Origin: Paraburkholderia phenoliruptrix | Lineage (GTDB): Bacteria > Pseudomonadota > Gammaproteobacteria > Burkholderiales > Burkholderiaceae | Direction of reading: 5' to 3' | DNA: 64,000 nucleotides | Assembly: GCF_902859825.1 (NCBI RefSeq) | Contig: NZ_CADIKB010000009.1 | Span: 1 to 64,000, forward strand | In this document: positions 1 to 10,344 of the stretch, piece after piece | How positions within the stretch are numbered: the first letter of the stretch is position 1 | Layout: every line of letters begins with the position of its first letter | Made by a program: the position numbers and the translations under genes | The notes under the pieces: generated by a model | The model's input: the letters and a program-made list of their open reading frames with translations, nothing else | Databases searched by the model: none | What the model was told of the DNA's origin: nothing

Positions 1-40
1 GCCGCCCTGAAGCGTTCGCCCTCGAAATCCAACATTGACC

Positions 41-1615
41 ATGATCGCAAGGTCGCATAATCTATGCCGCACCCGCCGTCCCAACCTTCAACTGTCTGTG
101 GGACATTGCCAGCTGGTGCTCGAGCGTCTGTTGCTCAAGGGCAGCATTGTCGTCAAGAAGGCGTATTGCGACTGGGACCGCTATAAGAGTTTCAAAGGTG
201 CAATGCACGAGGCCAATTTCGAGTTGATCGAGATTCCGCACGTGCGTCAATCGGGCAAGAATTCCGCGGACATCCGGCTTGTCGTCGACGCGCTCGACCT
301 TTGCTATACGAAGTCTCACGTCAATACGTTTGTCATTATCAGCGGCGATTCGGACTTTTCGCCCCTTGTGTCGAAATTGCGTGAGAACGCGAAACAGGTA
401 ATCGGCGTCGGCGTCCAGCAATCTACGTCAGACCTGTTGATCGCGAACTGCGACGAGTTCTTTTTCTACGACGACCTGGTGCGCGAGAGTCAACGCGCTG
501 TCGCCAAACGGGAGTCGTCGCGGCAACAGAAAAGCGCTCAGCCGACAGCCAAACCGTCGCAGGACGAAGAGAAAAGCCGCAACAAGGAAGACCTCGAAAA
601 GCGCCGCACGAAGGCTGTCGAGATCGCCGTGCAGACGTTCGACGCGCTTGCTTCGGAGCGAGGCGACAGCGGGAAAATCTGGGCGTCGGTGCTCAAGAAC
701 GCGATCAAGCGGCGCAAGCCCGATTTCAATGAAACATATTACGGTTTTCGCGCGTTTGGGAACCTGCTCGAAGAAGCGCATGCGCGCGGCCTGCTTGAAT
801 TTGGCCGCGACGAAAAATCGGGCGCCTATGTGTATAGGAGTACGGTTTCAGGCGTTCTCGGAGAAAGCGCGGGCGAGCCCGTGGCCGAGCAGACAGGGGC
901 ACCTGCGGGCGCGCCTGTCGACATGACGGAGGAAGCGGAACAGCCCGACGTTCACCAGACCGTTGGAGCGGCGCAAGCGGATCAGGGAAAAAAGCAGGAC
1001 TCTCGTCGTCGGGGTCGCGGTGAGCGAAAGCGAGCCGCGAGCCAGCCAGCCGCGCGCGAAGTCGCACATGAACGGGCGCGCCAAAGCGCGCGTGATACCA
1101 CGCAGGAAAGCGCGCACGAAACGGGACCGCAAGCAGCACAACAAACAGCATCGAAATCCACAAACGCCGGACACAGCGAGGAAGAAGGAGAAGGAGAACA
1201 CCGGCACGGTCAAGCCGAACCGGGAAATCCGCCAACAGTAACGACGCATGCGCCGGCGCGGGGAAACGACGCCTCGTCGGAATTGCAGCGACCGCCGACG
1301 GCAGAACCGGGCCATGCTTTAGACCAGGACGCCACCGCCGAAAGCGCCGAATTGCCGCCCGCCGACGCGACGCAGTCCAAGCGTGGCAAGCAACGCGAGC
1401 CACGCGAGCCACGTAAGGCGGCGGCGAAGAAAACCCGCAAGCCGGCAGCCGCAGCGTCGGGCGACAAAGCAGACACCGCGGATACCGCTGAGACCGCACC
1501 GTCTTCGACCATCGCAGACGAAACACCCAAGGCCCGCAAAAAAGCGGCGCGAAAGACCACCTCGTCGCGCAACCGCGGGCCGCGCAAGACAGCGGGAGGC
1601 AATGACGCCGAATAG
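41..1615 (+). CDS. NYN-domain (PIN-like) protein with OST-HTH/LOTUS domain, N-terminus replaced
   Basis: The protein carries most of an NYN nuclease-like domain in about its first 140 residues, including the SADIRLVVDALD and IISGDSDFSPL motifs with acidic metal-site residues. An OST-HTH/LOTUS RNA-binding domain follows at about residues 190-262, then a long Ala/Lys/Glu-rich disordered tail ending in AKKTRKP-like basic repeats. Homologues that I remember start with a strand containing FCDFEN, which supplies the first catalytic Asp. Here recognisable sequence begins only near base 113 (LVLERLLLKG), and the residues before it do not resemble the family. The ATG at 41 opens the frame, and TTG at 35 is an alternative. 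The 5' end may be a junction, so the gene may be non-functional. Role inferred: RNA metabolism. Confidence 0.7.
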   Translation: MIARSHNLCRTRRPNLQLSVGHCQLVLERLLLKGSIVVKKAYCDWDRYKSFKGAMHEANFELIEIPHVRQSGKNSADIRLVVDALDLCYTKSHVNTFVIISGDSDFSPLVSKLRENAKQVIGVGVQQSTSDLLIANCDEFFFYDDLVRESQRAVAKRESSRQQKSAQPTAKPSQDEEKSRNKEDLEKRRTKAVEIAVQTFDALASERGDSGKIWASVLKNAIKRRKPDFNETYYGFRAFGNLLEEAHARGLLEFGRDEKSGAYVYRSTVSGVLGESAGEPVAEQTGAPAGAPVDMTEEAEQPDVHQTVGAAQADQGKKQDSRRRGRGERKRAASQPAAREVAHERARQSARDTTQESAHETGPQAAQQTASKSTNAGHSEEEGEGEHRHGQAEPGNPPTVTTHAPARGNDASSELQRPPTAEPGHALDQDATAESAELPPADATQSKRGKQREPREPRKAAAKKTRKPAAAASGDKADTADTAETAPSSTIADETPKARKKAARKTTSSRNRGPRKTAGGNDAE

Positions 1616-1656
1616 GTCACACCTGCGTCACGCCTCTCGGCCGCGGCATGCGGGCC

Positions 1657-2232
1657 TCAGTAGTACGGGTAAGGCGCGTAAATAACCGGCGGCGGTCCGT
1701 AATAGCGCGGCGGCGGCGCAACGTAGACGGGTGCCGGCGCATAGACCGGCTGCGGCACATACACCGGCATTTGCGGCTGCGAGATCGTATTGCCCTTCGA
1801 GGTCATGCATTGCGAGTAGGCCGCGTCGTATCGTGCTTGCAGGCTATTTGCCGAATACTGCGCGCCGTTCGCGCCCGCGGCACCGCCCACCAGCAAACCG
1901 CTGCCAGCGCCGATAGCCGCGCCCGCCCCTGCATTACCGGCTGCCGCGCCAATGAGCGCGCCGACAGCCGCCCCGCCCAACGTGCCCACCGCAGCACTGT
2001 TGACGCTGTTCGTGGTTGCGCTCTGGGAAGCACCGGCCGGATCTGACGAGCGGAACGCATAGTCGCGGCAAGCGTAGTCGTCTTGCTGGAATTGACCGAG
2101 CGGCTCGCCGCTGCGCGGCAGAGCCACCACCGAAGGACCACTCGGCGGCACCACGGCGCAACCGCCCAGCAACGCAAGGGCGACGGCGCACAGAGGCAAC
2201 GCGACGCGTATGGGTGTGAGACTCGGAATCAT
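1657..2232 (-). CDS. Outer-membrane glycine-zipper lipoprotein
   Basis: This is a 191-residue lipoprotein. The chosen ATG at 2232 gives a short N-region, a hydrophobic stretch (LPLCAVALALLGG) and a lipobox Cys, so the mature protein would be acylated and membrane-anchored. The middle contains an alanine/glycine zipper (GGAAVGALIGAAAGNAGAGA) of the kind found in YMGG/OmpA-linked zipper proteins that insert in or lie against the outer membrane. The last 40 residues are Pro/Tyr/Val-rich (YVPQPVYAPAPVYVAPPP) and probably extended. The 19 residues before the chosen Met look non-coding. No enzyme motif is visible. It converges with the NYN gene. Confidence 0.8.
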   Translation of the reverse strand: MIPSLTPIRVALPLCAVALALLGGCAVVPPSGPSVVALPRSGEPLGQFQQDDYACRDYAFRSSDPAGASQSATTNSVNSAAVGTLGGAAVGALIGAAAGNAGAGAAIGAGSGLLVGGAAGANGAQYSANSLQARYDAAYSQCMTSKGNTISQPQMPVYVPQPVYAPAPVYVAPPPRYYGPPPVIYAPYPYY

Positions 2233-2439
2233 GATGGTGCGATTAGCATGAGATTGGAAATCACACGTTATGCCAATGCACGCACGCAATGTTTACCGGA
2301 TGGTTACCGTATGTTTTGCGCGGACCGCAAAGCCGCGCTGGGAGCCTGAGCCGCGCGCCTCGCCTCATCGCACGGTTACGAACGGTGACAAAGATTGCAC
2401 GAGCCCGAAACCTCGAGCTACGGCGGCGCGCAGAAAGTA

Positions 2440-2464
2440 AAAAGCCCTCGCGCGGAGGGCTTTT
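2440..2464 (-). terminator. Rho-independent terminator of sodB
   Basis: A perfect 10-bp stem (AAAAGCCCTC pairing with GAGGGCTTTT) closes a 5-base loop. It lies 36 bp beyond the sodB stop codon and has T runs on both strands, so it could also stop reading from the opposite side. Confidence 0.85.
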
Positions 2465-2499
2465 CCTGATGCCTGGTTGATGCCTGCTACAGTCAGAAA

Positions 2500-3078
2500 T
2501 TACGCAAAGTTCTTCGACGCAAATTCCCAGTTGACGATGTTCCAATACGCCTCGACGAACTTCGGACGTGCGTTGCGATAGTCGATGTAGTACGCGTGTT
2601 CCCACACGTCGATGGTCAGCAGCGCTTTTGCGTCCGTGGTCAGCGGCGTGGCAGCGTTGCTCGTGGACACGAGATCCAGCGAACCGTCGGCCTTCTTCAC
2701 GAGCCATGCCCAGCCCGAGCCGAACGTGCCGATCGCGGTCTTCGCGAACTCTTCCTTGAATTTGTCGAACGAGCCCCACTTCGCGTTGATCGCGTCCGCC
2801 AGCGCGCCGGTCGGTGCGCCGCCACCTTGCGGCGACAGGCTGTTCCAGAAGAACGTGTGGTTCCACACCTGGGCTGCGTTATTGAACACGCCGCCCGACG
2901 ACTTCTTCACGATTTCTTCGAGCGACAGGTTCTCGAACTCCGTGCCCTTGATCAGATTGTTCAGGTTGGTCACATAGGTCTGGTGATGCTTGCCGTAGTG
3001 AAATTCGAGCGTCTCTTCCGACATGTGCGGAGCGAGTGCGTTTTTCGCGAACGGCAACGGCGGGAGCGTATGTTCCAT
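2500..3078 (-). CDS. sodB: Iron superoxide dismutase
   Basis: This 192-residue enzyme disproportionates superoxide to oxygen and hydrogen peroxide in the cytoplasm. The metal ligands are visible at H27, H74, D157 and H161 (the last two in the [13 protein letters not shown] signature). The [11 protein letters not shown] segment with Gln at position 70 is typical of the iron rather than the manganese type. The length matches E. coli SodB. ATG 3078 is preceded by AAGGAAAG, and the longer upstream reading has no family similarity. It is transcribed alone toward the terminator at 2440-2464. xseA, upstream on the same strand, is 250 bp away. Confidence 0.96.
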   Translation of the reverse strand: MEHTLPPLPFAKNALAPHMSEETLEFHYGKHHQTYVTNLNNLIKGTEFENLSLEEIVKKSSGGVFNNAAQVWNHTFFWNSLSPQGGGAPTGALADAINAKWGSFDKFKEEFAKTAIGTFGSGWAWLVKKADGSLDLVSTSNAATPLTTDAKALLTIDVWEHAYYIDYRNARPKFVEAYWNIVNWEFASKNFA

Positions 3079-3140
3079 GGTGCTTTCCTTCAGTCTGTAT
3101 CTGTTGTGGGGAGTCTGCGGATAACGCTTCAGAGCATTCG

Positions 3141-3169
3141 ATTGTAGGCGACTTGGAATAACCCCGCAA
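3141..3169 (-). promoter_or_regulatory. Candidate sodB promoter
   Basis: Read on the minus strand there is TTGCGG, a 17-bp spacer and TACAAT (five of six -10 matches). This would give a leader of about 55-60 bases before the sodB start. The -35 match is weak. Confidence 0.4.
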
Positions 3170-3328
3170 ACCAACGGACTTTATGTCCGACATCGGCGAA
3201 TGGTCCGCAAAAACGGCGTCATCGCTGCGTGCGTTTTGCTGCATTTTGCCGAGTTTTGCTGAGGAGGCGCCGCCTCGGACAGTCAAAACTACACACACGC
3301 AATAAAGTCCTTTGCGGTCAGCCCGACG

Positions 3329-4708
3329 TCAAAAACCATCGGCAAGACGCGGCTGCACGTCGGCCAATGCGACGTCGGCGGTGCCCTCGGCGAGATGCAT
3401 CGTCAAGCGGCGCCCCGGTTTGAGCGACGAAGGCGCGCGCACCGCGCGACCGGTCTGTGCATCGAGCACGGCCGCGTAACCGCGCTCGAGCGTGCGCTGC
3501 GGACTCAACACTTCGAGCCGCGCCGACAGCGTCGCAATCCGCACGGCCTGACGTTCGTGCTGGCGCAACAACGCGGCGTCGAGCCGTTGCGCGAGACTGC
3601 CGAGCCGCGCCTGATGCGCGGCGAGATCGGGACGCCAGCGCTGCCAGCGCATCTGCAGCAGCGAAAAACGCGCTCGGGCATCGCGCACGGGCCTTGCGCC
3701 CGCCGACGCGAGTCGCGCGCTCAGCTGCTGCAAATGCGTGCGCTGCCGCGCGAGACGCTCGGCGGGCGACACCAGCCGGCGCGCGAGCCAGTCCAGCTGC
3801 TGGGCGCGCCGCTCCATCATCCGGCCGAAGCCGCGCGCCAGCGCCGCATGCCGATGATCGAGCTCGCGCAACAGCAGCACGCGCTGCGGGCTCACCAGTT
3901 CGGCGGCGCCCGTGGGCGTGGGCGCGCGGACATCGGCGGCGAAATCGGCAATCGTGAAATCGGTTTCGTGACCGACGCCGCTCACGACCGGAATCGCGCT
4001 CGCGGCAATGGCGCGCGCGAGCACTTCTTCGTTGAAGGCCCACAGGTCTTCAATCGAGCCGCCGCCGCGGCATACGATCAGCACGTCCACCTCGCGCCGC
4101 GCGCTGGCTGCGTCGACCATCGCCGCCAGCTTCGCGCTCACGCCCGCCCCTTGCACCGGGGCGGGATAGATGATCACCGGAATATGCGGCGCACGGCGCG
4201 ACAGCGTGGTGAGCACGTCCCGCAGCGCGGCTGCCTGCAATGACGTCACGATGCCGATGGCGCGCGGGTGCGAGGGCGGCGCACGCTTGCGTTCCGCGGC
4301 GAAAAGGCCCTCGGCTTCGAGCTGGGCCTTGAGTCGCAGGAACGCTTCGTAAAGACGGCCCTGACCGGTCCGCCTGACCGCTTCGACGTTCAGTTGCAAC
4401 TCGCCGCGCGGCTCGTACATCGTGACGAGCGCCCGCACTTCGATACGGTCGCCTTCCTTCGGCGTGAATTCGGCGTACTGCGCGCGGCCGCGGAACATCA
4501 CGCAACGCATCTGCGCCTGCGCGTCCTTGATCGAGAAGTACCAGTGGCCGCTGGCGGCGCGCGTGAAGTTCGAGACTTCGCCCGCGACCCACACGAGCGG
4601 AAACGAGCGCTCGAGCATGCTGCCGATTGCGCGGTTCAGAGCGGAAACCGGAACGACGACTTCGCCGCCGGGCATCGTCGACGAGGTAAAGGGACTGTCG
4701 GAATTCAT
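3329..4708 (-). CDS. xseA: Exodeoxyribonuclease VII large subunit
   Basis: This 459-residue protein is the large subunit of ExoVII, which degrades single-stranded DNA into acid-soluble oligonucleotides together with XseB. The N-terminal OB-fold (about residues 18-115, with [20 protein letters not shown]) is the nucleic-acid binding part. The central catalytic region (about 125-340) shows the family signatures [32 protein letters not shown] and [22 protein letters not shown] coiled-coil-rich C-terminal region follows. The length is normal. xseB is not in the window. It lies upstream of sodB on the same strand. Confidence 0.96.
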   Translation of the reverse strand: MNSDSPFTSSTMPGGEVVVPVSALNRAIGSMLERSFPLVWVAGEVSNFTRAASGHWYFSIKDAQAQMRCVMFRGRAQYAEFTPKEGDRIEVRALVTMYEPRGELQLNVEAVRRTGQGRLYEAFLRLKAQLEAEGLFAAERKRAPPSHPRAIGIVTSLQAAALRDVLTTLSRRAPHIPVIIYPAPVQGAGVSAKLAAMVDAASARREVDVLIVCRGGGSIEDLWAFNEEVLARAIAASAIPVVSGVGHETDFTIADFAADVRAPTPTGAAELVSPQRVLLLRELDHRHAALARGFGRMMERRAQQLDWLARRLVSPAERLARQRTHLQQLSARLASAGARPVRDARARFSLLQMRWQRWRPDLAAHQARLGSLAQRLDAALLRQHERQAVRIATLSARLEVLSPQRTLERGYAAVLDAQTGRAVRAPSSLKPGRRLTMHLAEGTADVALADVQPRLADGF

Positions 4709-5288
4709 GCGAGGGATCGTGGTGACTGGCCGGACAGACGATAGACCGACCGGCCATTCCCGTCCAGCGCGCGGAGCAAATTGTTAAAAGTGTCCACATG
4801 TCGGGACTCCCAAGGCAGATTCCGCCACGCGCCGGGCGAAACTACTGAAAAGAGGGGCATCCTCTTGATTTCTATGAAATTTAACGATTGCCCTGCCGGT
4901 GTTTCGCCGATGCAAGGCGCCCGCAACGGCCCTCGCGGGTGAGCGGAAGGCCGGTTCTCCACAAAGTTATCCACAGGCACAACGAGGCCCGCGCGGCGCG
5001 GCGACGGCATAAGAAGCAGCCCTCGCGACTTGCAGCCGGGGACGCGTGCGCGCTAGAGTGGCGGGTTCGGCAGTAACGGAAAGCCGCGCCGTGGGGGGCC
5101 GCCTCGGGCCTGCGACGGACGACGTCAACGCATGCCGCCCGCCTTGCCGCCGCTTTTCCTTCTGTGCCGCAATTTTCGACCGTCCGGAGAATCGCGCTGA
5201 TGCCTGTCCCGCGTATCGCCCCTGGCGCCTTTATGCCGCCCTCGCGCCGACCCGCGAGCAGTGCGCCGCCTGCCCGCCCGGCTTGCCG
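4709..5288. other. 580-bp gene-free stretch between xseA and lpxK
   Basis: No open frame here resembles a known protein. The stretch presumably holds the divergent promoters of xseA and lpxK. It contains one perfect DnaA-box 9-mer (TTATCCACA, 4967-4975). In many relatives that I remember, exbB and exbD precede lpxK. No trace of TolQ/ExbB or ExbD coding sequence is visible here. Confidence 0.5.
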
Positions 5289-6305
5289 ATGAGCGGAATC
5301 TTCGATCGTCTCGAAACGCGCGTCGCGCGTGAGTGGCAGCACCGCGGACCGCTCGCCTGGTCGCTGACGCCGCTCGCGTGTCTGTTCGGCGCTGTCGCCG
5401 CGTTACGCCGCGCCGCCTTCTCGCTCGGCTGGTTGAAGTCCGTGCGCGTGGGCGTGCCAGTCGTCGTGGTGGGCAATGTGACCGTCGGCGGCACGGGCAA
5501 GACGCCGACTGTGATTGCGCTCGTGGAAGCGTTGCGCGGCGCCGGCTTCAATCCGGGCGTGGTGTCGCGCGGCTACGGCGCCCGCGTGAAGACGCCGACG
5601 CCGGTGACGCCTGCATCGGCGGCCAGCGTGGGCGGCGACGAACCGTTGCTGATTTCGCGGCGCACCGGCGCACCGGTCTGGGTATGCCCCGACCGCGTGG
5701 CGGCGGCCGAGGCGCTGTGCGACGCGCATCGCGATGTGGATGTCATCGTCAGCGACGACGGCCTGCAGCACTACCGCCTCGCGCGCGACGCCGAACTCGT
5801 CGTGTTCGATCACCGTCTTGAGGGCAACGGTTTTCTGTTGCCGGCGGGTCCGTTGCGCGAACCGCTCTCGCGCCCGCGCGACGCCACGTTGATCAACGAC
5901 CCTTACGCCAAAACGCTGCCCGCCTGGCCGAACACGTTCGCACTTCAATTGGCGCCCGCCGATGCGTGGCACCTCGAGAACCCCGCGTTGCGCCGTCCGC
6001 TCGCGCAGTTCAGCGGCGAGCGCGTGCTCGCGGCCGCCGGCATCGGCGCGCCCGAGCGTTTTTTCGCCACGCTGCGCGCCGCCGGCCTCTCGCCGCAGAC
6101 CCGCGCGCTGCCCGACCACTACGCGTTCGAGCGCAATCCTTTTGCCGACGCCCACGCGGATGCCATCCTGATAACAGAAAAGGATGCGGTAAAATTAGGG
6201 TCCTGGCGCGACGCGCGCATCTGGGTCGTTCCCGTCGAAGCCGCGCTCGATCATCGCCTCATTGCATTAGTTGTGGAGAAAGTCCGTGGACGCTCGCCTG
6301 CTTGA
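5289..6305 (+). CDS. lpxK: Tetraacyldisaccharide 4'-kinase
   Basis: LpxK phosphorylates the 4' position of the lipid A precursor (DS-1-P to lipid IVA) at the inner membrane. The 338-residue protein has an N-terminal hydrophobic segment (about 24-50) for membrane association and a Walker A loop [12 protein letters not shown] at 62-73. It also has the conserved [13 protein letters not shown] segment and a C-terminal [31 protein letters not shown] region. ATG 5289 begins MSGIFDRLE, the usual start, while the 80 residues before it in frame are unrelated. It overlaps the Trm112-like gene by 20 bp and sits upstream of kdsB, another lipopolysaccharide-core gene. Confidence 0.96.
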   Translation: MSGIFDRLETRVAREWQHRGPLAWSLTPLACLFGAVAALRRAAFSLGWLKSVRVGVPVVVVGNVTVGGTGKTPTVIALVEALRGAGFNPGVVSRGYGARVKTPTPVTPASAASVGGDEPLLISRRTGAPVWVCPDRVAAAEALCDAHRDVDVIVSDDGLQHYRLARDAELVVFDHRLEGNGFLLPAGPLREPLSRPRDATLINDPYAKTLPAWPNTFALQLAPADAWHLENPALRRPLAQFSGERVLAAAGIGAPERFFATLRAAGLSPQTRALPDHYAFERNPFADAHADAILITEKDAVKLGSWRDARIWVVPVEAALDHRLIALVVEKVRGRSPA

Positions 6306-6489
6306 AATCCTCGTCTGCCCGATCTGCAAGGGCCCGCTCAGCTACGACCGTTCCGCGCAGGAGCTGATCTGCAACGCCGACAAGCTGGCGTATCCAATCC
6401 GCGACGGCATCCCCGTCATGCTGGTCGACGAGGCGAGGCAGACGGTCGAAGGCACGCCCGTCGATCTGAATCCGGGCTCCGTGGCCTGA
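6286..6489 (+). CDS. Trm112-family zinc-ribbon protein (YcaR-like)
   Basis: This 67-residue protein matches the YcaR/Trm112 family, beginning with [17 protein letters not shown] and continuing with [20 protein letters not shown]. The CPIC pair suggests a small metal-binding knuckle. Its bacterial role is unsettled; eukaryotic Trm112 activates methyltransferases. The start is GTG at 6286, with GGAG at 6275-6278 as ribosome-binding site. It overlaps the end of lpxK, indicating translational coupling. It lies between lpxK and kdsB, as in E. coli, where ycaR precedes kdsB. Confidence 0.93.
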   Translation: MDARLLEILVCPICKGPLSYDRSAQELICNADKLAYPIRDGIPVMLVDEARQTVEGTPVDLNPGSVA

Positions 6490-6713
6490 CGCGCGACCGG
6501 CTAGCGGGCGGCGAACCCACGGACGGCACGACGGCGTCAGGCTTGCGCCCCGCGCAGGCGGCACGTGCCAGCAGTGTTCCGAGGGCGCCTGCGTGGTAGT
6601 TTGAACCTTGACTGCCTGTCGCCCGCCGGCTCCTGGCGGCGGCGTCGTTGCTGATCCGACGTCGCGGCCGTCGTCGCCGACTCACCTCCTGCATTCCAAC
6701 CTTGCCCTCTCCG

Positions 6714-7514
6714 ATGAACCACATCGACACTGCCACGCCTCCGTTCATCGCCGTCGTGCCGGCGCGCCTCGCGTCGACCCGCCTGCCCAACAAACCGCTC
6801 GCCGATATCGGCGGCAAGCCGATGGTGGTACGGGTCGCCGAGCGCGCACGCGAGTCGGGCGCACAGCAAGTGTTGATCGCGTCGGACGCGCAGTCGGTGC
6901 TCGACGCCGCCCGTGAACATGGTTTCGACGCGGTGCTGACGCGCGCCGATCATCCGTCGGGCACCGACCGTCTCGCCGAAGTCGCGTCGCATTTCGGCTG
7001 GAGCGACGAGACGATCGTGGTCAACGTGCAAGGCGACGAACCGCTGATCGATCCGTCTCTCGTGTGCGGCGTCGCGTCGCACCTCGCGGCGCGCAGCGAT
7101 TGCGCGATCGCGACCGCGGCACATCCCATTGCCGATGCCGCGGAAATCTTCAATCCGAACGTCGTCAAGGTCGTGCTCGACGCGCGCGGCGTCGCGCTTT
7201 ACTTTTCGCGCGCGCCGATTCCCTGGGCGCGCGACGCCTACCAGCCGCACTGGCCCGACGTCGCGTCGATGCCCGTGCCGCCCGCGCCCGCAGTGGTTCA
7301 TCGGCACATCGGACTGTATGCGTATCGCGCCAAATTCCTGCGCAGCTATCCCGATCTCGCGATCTCGCCGATCGAACAGGTCGAAGCGCTCGAGCAATTG
7401 CGCGCGATGTGGCATGGCGAGCGCATCGCGGTTCTGGTCACGCCCGAGATGCCGCTTCCGGGCGTCGACACGCCTGCGGATCTCGCGCGTGTGCGGGCTT
7501 TATTCGGGTCTTGA
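6714..7514 (+). CDS. kdsB: 3-deoxy-manno-octulosonate cytidylyltransferase
   Basis: KdsB activates Kdo with CTP to CMP-Kdo for attachment to lipid A. The 266-residue protein shows the nucleotidyltransferase start [26 protein letters not shown], the [12 protein letters not shown] metal/nucleotide motif, and [12 protein letters not shown] and HIGLYAYR in the acceptor half. The ATG at 6714 starts MNHIDT; the frame is open further upstream, but those residues are not conserved. It lies 224 bp after the Trm112-like gene and 208 bp before adk. Confidence 0.96.
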   Translation: MNHIDTATPPFIAVVPARLASTRLPNKPLADIGGKPMVVRVAERARESGAQQVLIASDAQSVLDAAREHGFDAVLTRADHPSGTDRLAEVASHFGWSDETIVVNVQGDEPLIDPSLVCGVASHLAARSDCAIATAAHPIADAAEIFNPNVVKVVLDARGVALYFSRAPIPWARDAYQPHWPDVASMPVPPAPAVVHRHIGLYAYRAKFLRSYPDLAISPIEQVEALEQLRAMWHGERIAVLVTPEMPLPGVDTPADLARVRALFGS

Positions 7515-7566
7515 GCGCAAAAACCCGTGGCATAATCGGACGCTTGTGCGCGCCTCCTGTTGTTAG

Positions 7567-8388
<822 letters not shown>

Positions 8389-8417
8389 TCCAACGCTTCG
8401 GCCTTCACCGGCAAACG

Positions 8418-8446
8418 AAACCCGCCCTCTTCCGGCGGGTTTTTTA
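8418..8446 (+). terminator. Rho-independent terminator of adk
   Basis: A 9-bp stem (AAACCCGCC / GGCGGGTTT) with a 7-base loop is followed by a T run, 30 bp after the adk stop. Confidence 0.9.
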
Positions 8447-8584
8447 TTGCGCTCGATTGCGTTCTTCATGCCCTTCTGCACGATCGTTTTAATTTGCTCG
8501 TCGGCGATGACGATGTGGGATCATCCATGATCGACAAGCGATTCGATGTGGACGTTATTTACCGTATCAAGCAAAGGAGCAGAG

Positions 8585-9343
8585 ATGGAGATTCGTGACA
8601 ACGCATTCCTGATCACCGGCGGCGCCTCGGGCCTCGGAGCCGCCACGGCGCGTCTTCTCGCGGAGAACGGCGGCAAGGTCGTGCTTGCCGATCTGAACCA
8701 GGACGCGGGCGAGGCGCTGGCGGGAGAACTCGGCGGCGTCTTCGTCAAATGCGACGTGAGCCGCGAAGACGACGCGACGCGAGCCGTGGAAGCGGCGACG
8801 AAGCTCGGCACGCTGCGCGGCCTCGTCAATTGCGCGGGCGTCGCGCCCGCTGCCAAGACCGTCGGCAAGGACGGTCCGCATCCGCTCGACTCGTTCACGC
8901 GCACCATCTCGATCAATCTGATCGGCACGTTCAACATGATTCGGCTTGCGGCCGCCGCGATGTCGAAGAACGAGCCCAATGCAAACGGCGAGCGCGGCGT
9001 GATCATCAACACGGCTTCGGTTGCTGCCTATGACGGCCAGATTGGCCAGGCGGCCTACGCGGCGTCGAAAGGCGGCGTGGTCGGCATGACGCTGCCCATC
9101 GCACGCGACCTGTCGCGCAACGCCATCCGCGTGATGACGATTGCCCCCGGCATCTTCGAAACGCCGATGCTGCTCGGCATGCCGCAAGAGGTCCAGGACG
9201 CCCTCGGCGCCATGGTGCCGTTCCCGCCGCGCCTCGGCAAACCGGCGGAATACGCGATGCTCGCGAAGCAGATTTTCGACAATCCGATGCTGAACGGCGA
9301 GGTGATCCGTCTCGACGGCGCGATCCGGATGCAGCCGAAGTAA
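8585..9343 (+). CDS. Short-chain dehydrogenase, 3-hydroxyacyl-CoA dehydrogenase type 2-like
   Basis: This is a 252-residue classical SDR. It has TGGASGLG at 11-18 for NAD(P) binding and a catalytic triad S145, Y158, K162 (in YAASKGG). The IMI region is [15 protein letters not shown], and the [34 protein letters not shown]-terminus is typical of HSD17B10/FadB2-type enzymes that oxidise 3-hydroxyacyl-CoA, including branched short-chain substrates. AAAGGAG lies just before ATG 8585. The in-frame upstream extension is not conserved. It stands alone after the adk terminator, so its pathway cannot be read from neighbours. Confidence 0.85.
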   Translation: MEIRDNAFLITGGASGLGAATARLLAENGGKVVLADLNQDAGEALAGELGGVFVKCDVSREDDATRAVEAATKLGTLRGLVNCAGVAPAAKTVGKDGPHPLDSFTRTISINLIGTFNMIRLAAAAMSKNEPNANGERGVIINTASVAAYDGQIGQAAYAASKGGVVGMTLPIARDLSRNAIRVMTIAPGIFETPMLLGMPQEVQDALGAMVPFPPRLGKPAEYAMLAKQIFDNPMLNGEVIRLDGAIRMQPK

Positions 9344-9496
9344 GCCCATTTGCGCCGCACGCCGCTTTTTCCGCGCGGAGCGAAGCGGCGCAGCGCATTG
9401 CACTCCCCTGCAATCCGGGCCAAGGAAAAACGCCTGCACATGAAGCATGTGCAGGCGTTCGGTATTAACGCGCCCGAAAGCAGCAAGTGCCGGTTG

Positions 9497-10339
9497 CTAA
9501 TCGCCTTCGTTATGCTGCGTGCGCTGACGCAATTCCTGCAATTGCGACTCGACGACCGTTGCGTCTTCCGCATCCGGACATTCGCCGAGATAACGCTCGA
9601 GGTCTTCGAGCGCCGGGCGCAGATAATCGAGGCGCGCGTACGCGAAGCCGCGGTCGCGGACTTCTTCGATACTCTCGGGCAGCAGAATCACGAGACGCTG
9701 CTGCACGGCAAGCAGACGCTGCCAGCGTTCCGTCTGCAAGTAAGTGGACTTCAGATTGCGCAACATGCGCGCGATGATCTCGCGCCGCGTAGCCGGCTGC
9801 AGCAGCATGCGCAGCGCCCGGCTGACCGATTCGCCGGCCGAGGCCACATAGGGCTCCAGCATGTCGACCATTTCCGACTCGGACAGCGAATGTCCGCTGG
9901 TGGGGTCGAGCATGACGTCGCCGTCGGGTGTGGTGACGCGCAGCAGGAAATGGCCGGGAAACGATACGCCGCGCGCCGGAATGCCGACCTGCTCGGCCAT
10001 CTCCAGATACAGCACCGCGAGCGAAATCGGAATGCCGCGGCGACGCTTGAGCACCGCGTTCAGGTGGCTGTTGTCCGGATCGTAATAGTCGTTCAGATTG
10101 CTCGCGAAACCGAGTTCGCGGAAGAAAAACCGGTTCAGAATGCCGACTTTCTGGCGAATGTCGGCGTCGTCCGGCATGCGGCGCTGCAGGCGCACCACCA
10201 GCTCGTCGATCTCGGCCAGCGTGCCTTGCAGATCGAGGTCGGGGTAAGCGTCCTGCGCGAGCGAGAGCGCCGCCTCTGTCAGCGGCAAACTGTCGTCTTC
10301 GGCGACGAGCGTGCTGAAATAGTCGAGAACTCGCGTCAT
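9497..10339 (-). CDS. SirB1-family transglutaminase-like/TPR protein
   Basis: This 280-residue protein belongs to the SirB1 family (COG2912). It has an N-terminal transglutaminase-like fold with conserved RRGIPISLAVLYLEMAEQVGIPARGVSFPGHFLLR at about 100-135 and MLDPTSGHSLSES after it. A C-terminal TPR-like helical part contains the ERWQRLLAVQQRLVILLPESIEEVRDRG segment. The usual catalytic Cys is not evident, so enzymatic activity is doubtful; its function is unknown. ATG 10339 is favoured over the upstream Met because MTRVLDYF is the family start. It begins 5 bp after the murJ stop and is probably co-transcribed. Confidence 0.85.
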   Translation of the reverse strand: MTRVLDYFSTLVAEDDSLPLTEAALSLAQDAYPDLDLQGTLAEIDELVVRLQRRMPDDADIRQKVGILNRFFFRELGFASNLNDYYDPDNSHLNAVLKRRRGIPISLAVLYLEMAEQVGIPARGVSFPGHFLLRVTTPDGDVMLDPTSGHSLSESEMVDMLEPYVASAGESVSRALRMLLQPATRREIIARMLRNLKSTYLQTERWQRLLAVQQRLVILLPESIEEVRDRGFAYARLDYLRPALEDLERYLGECPDAEDATVVESQLQELRQRTQHNEGD

Positions 10340-10344
10340 CGTGA

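Noticed and set aside
35..60. Start MTMI resembling the lacZ-alpha beginning, as if cloning-vector sequence were present
   Set aside because: Only four residues match and the following bases do not continue as lacZ, so this is chance.
4967..4975. Perfect DnaA box as evidence for a replication origin
   Set aside because: It is a single copy with no box cluster, no AT-rich unwinding element and no dnaA or dnaN nearby. One such 9-mer is expected by chance in a window of this size.
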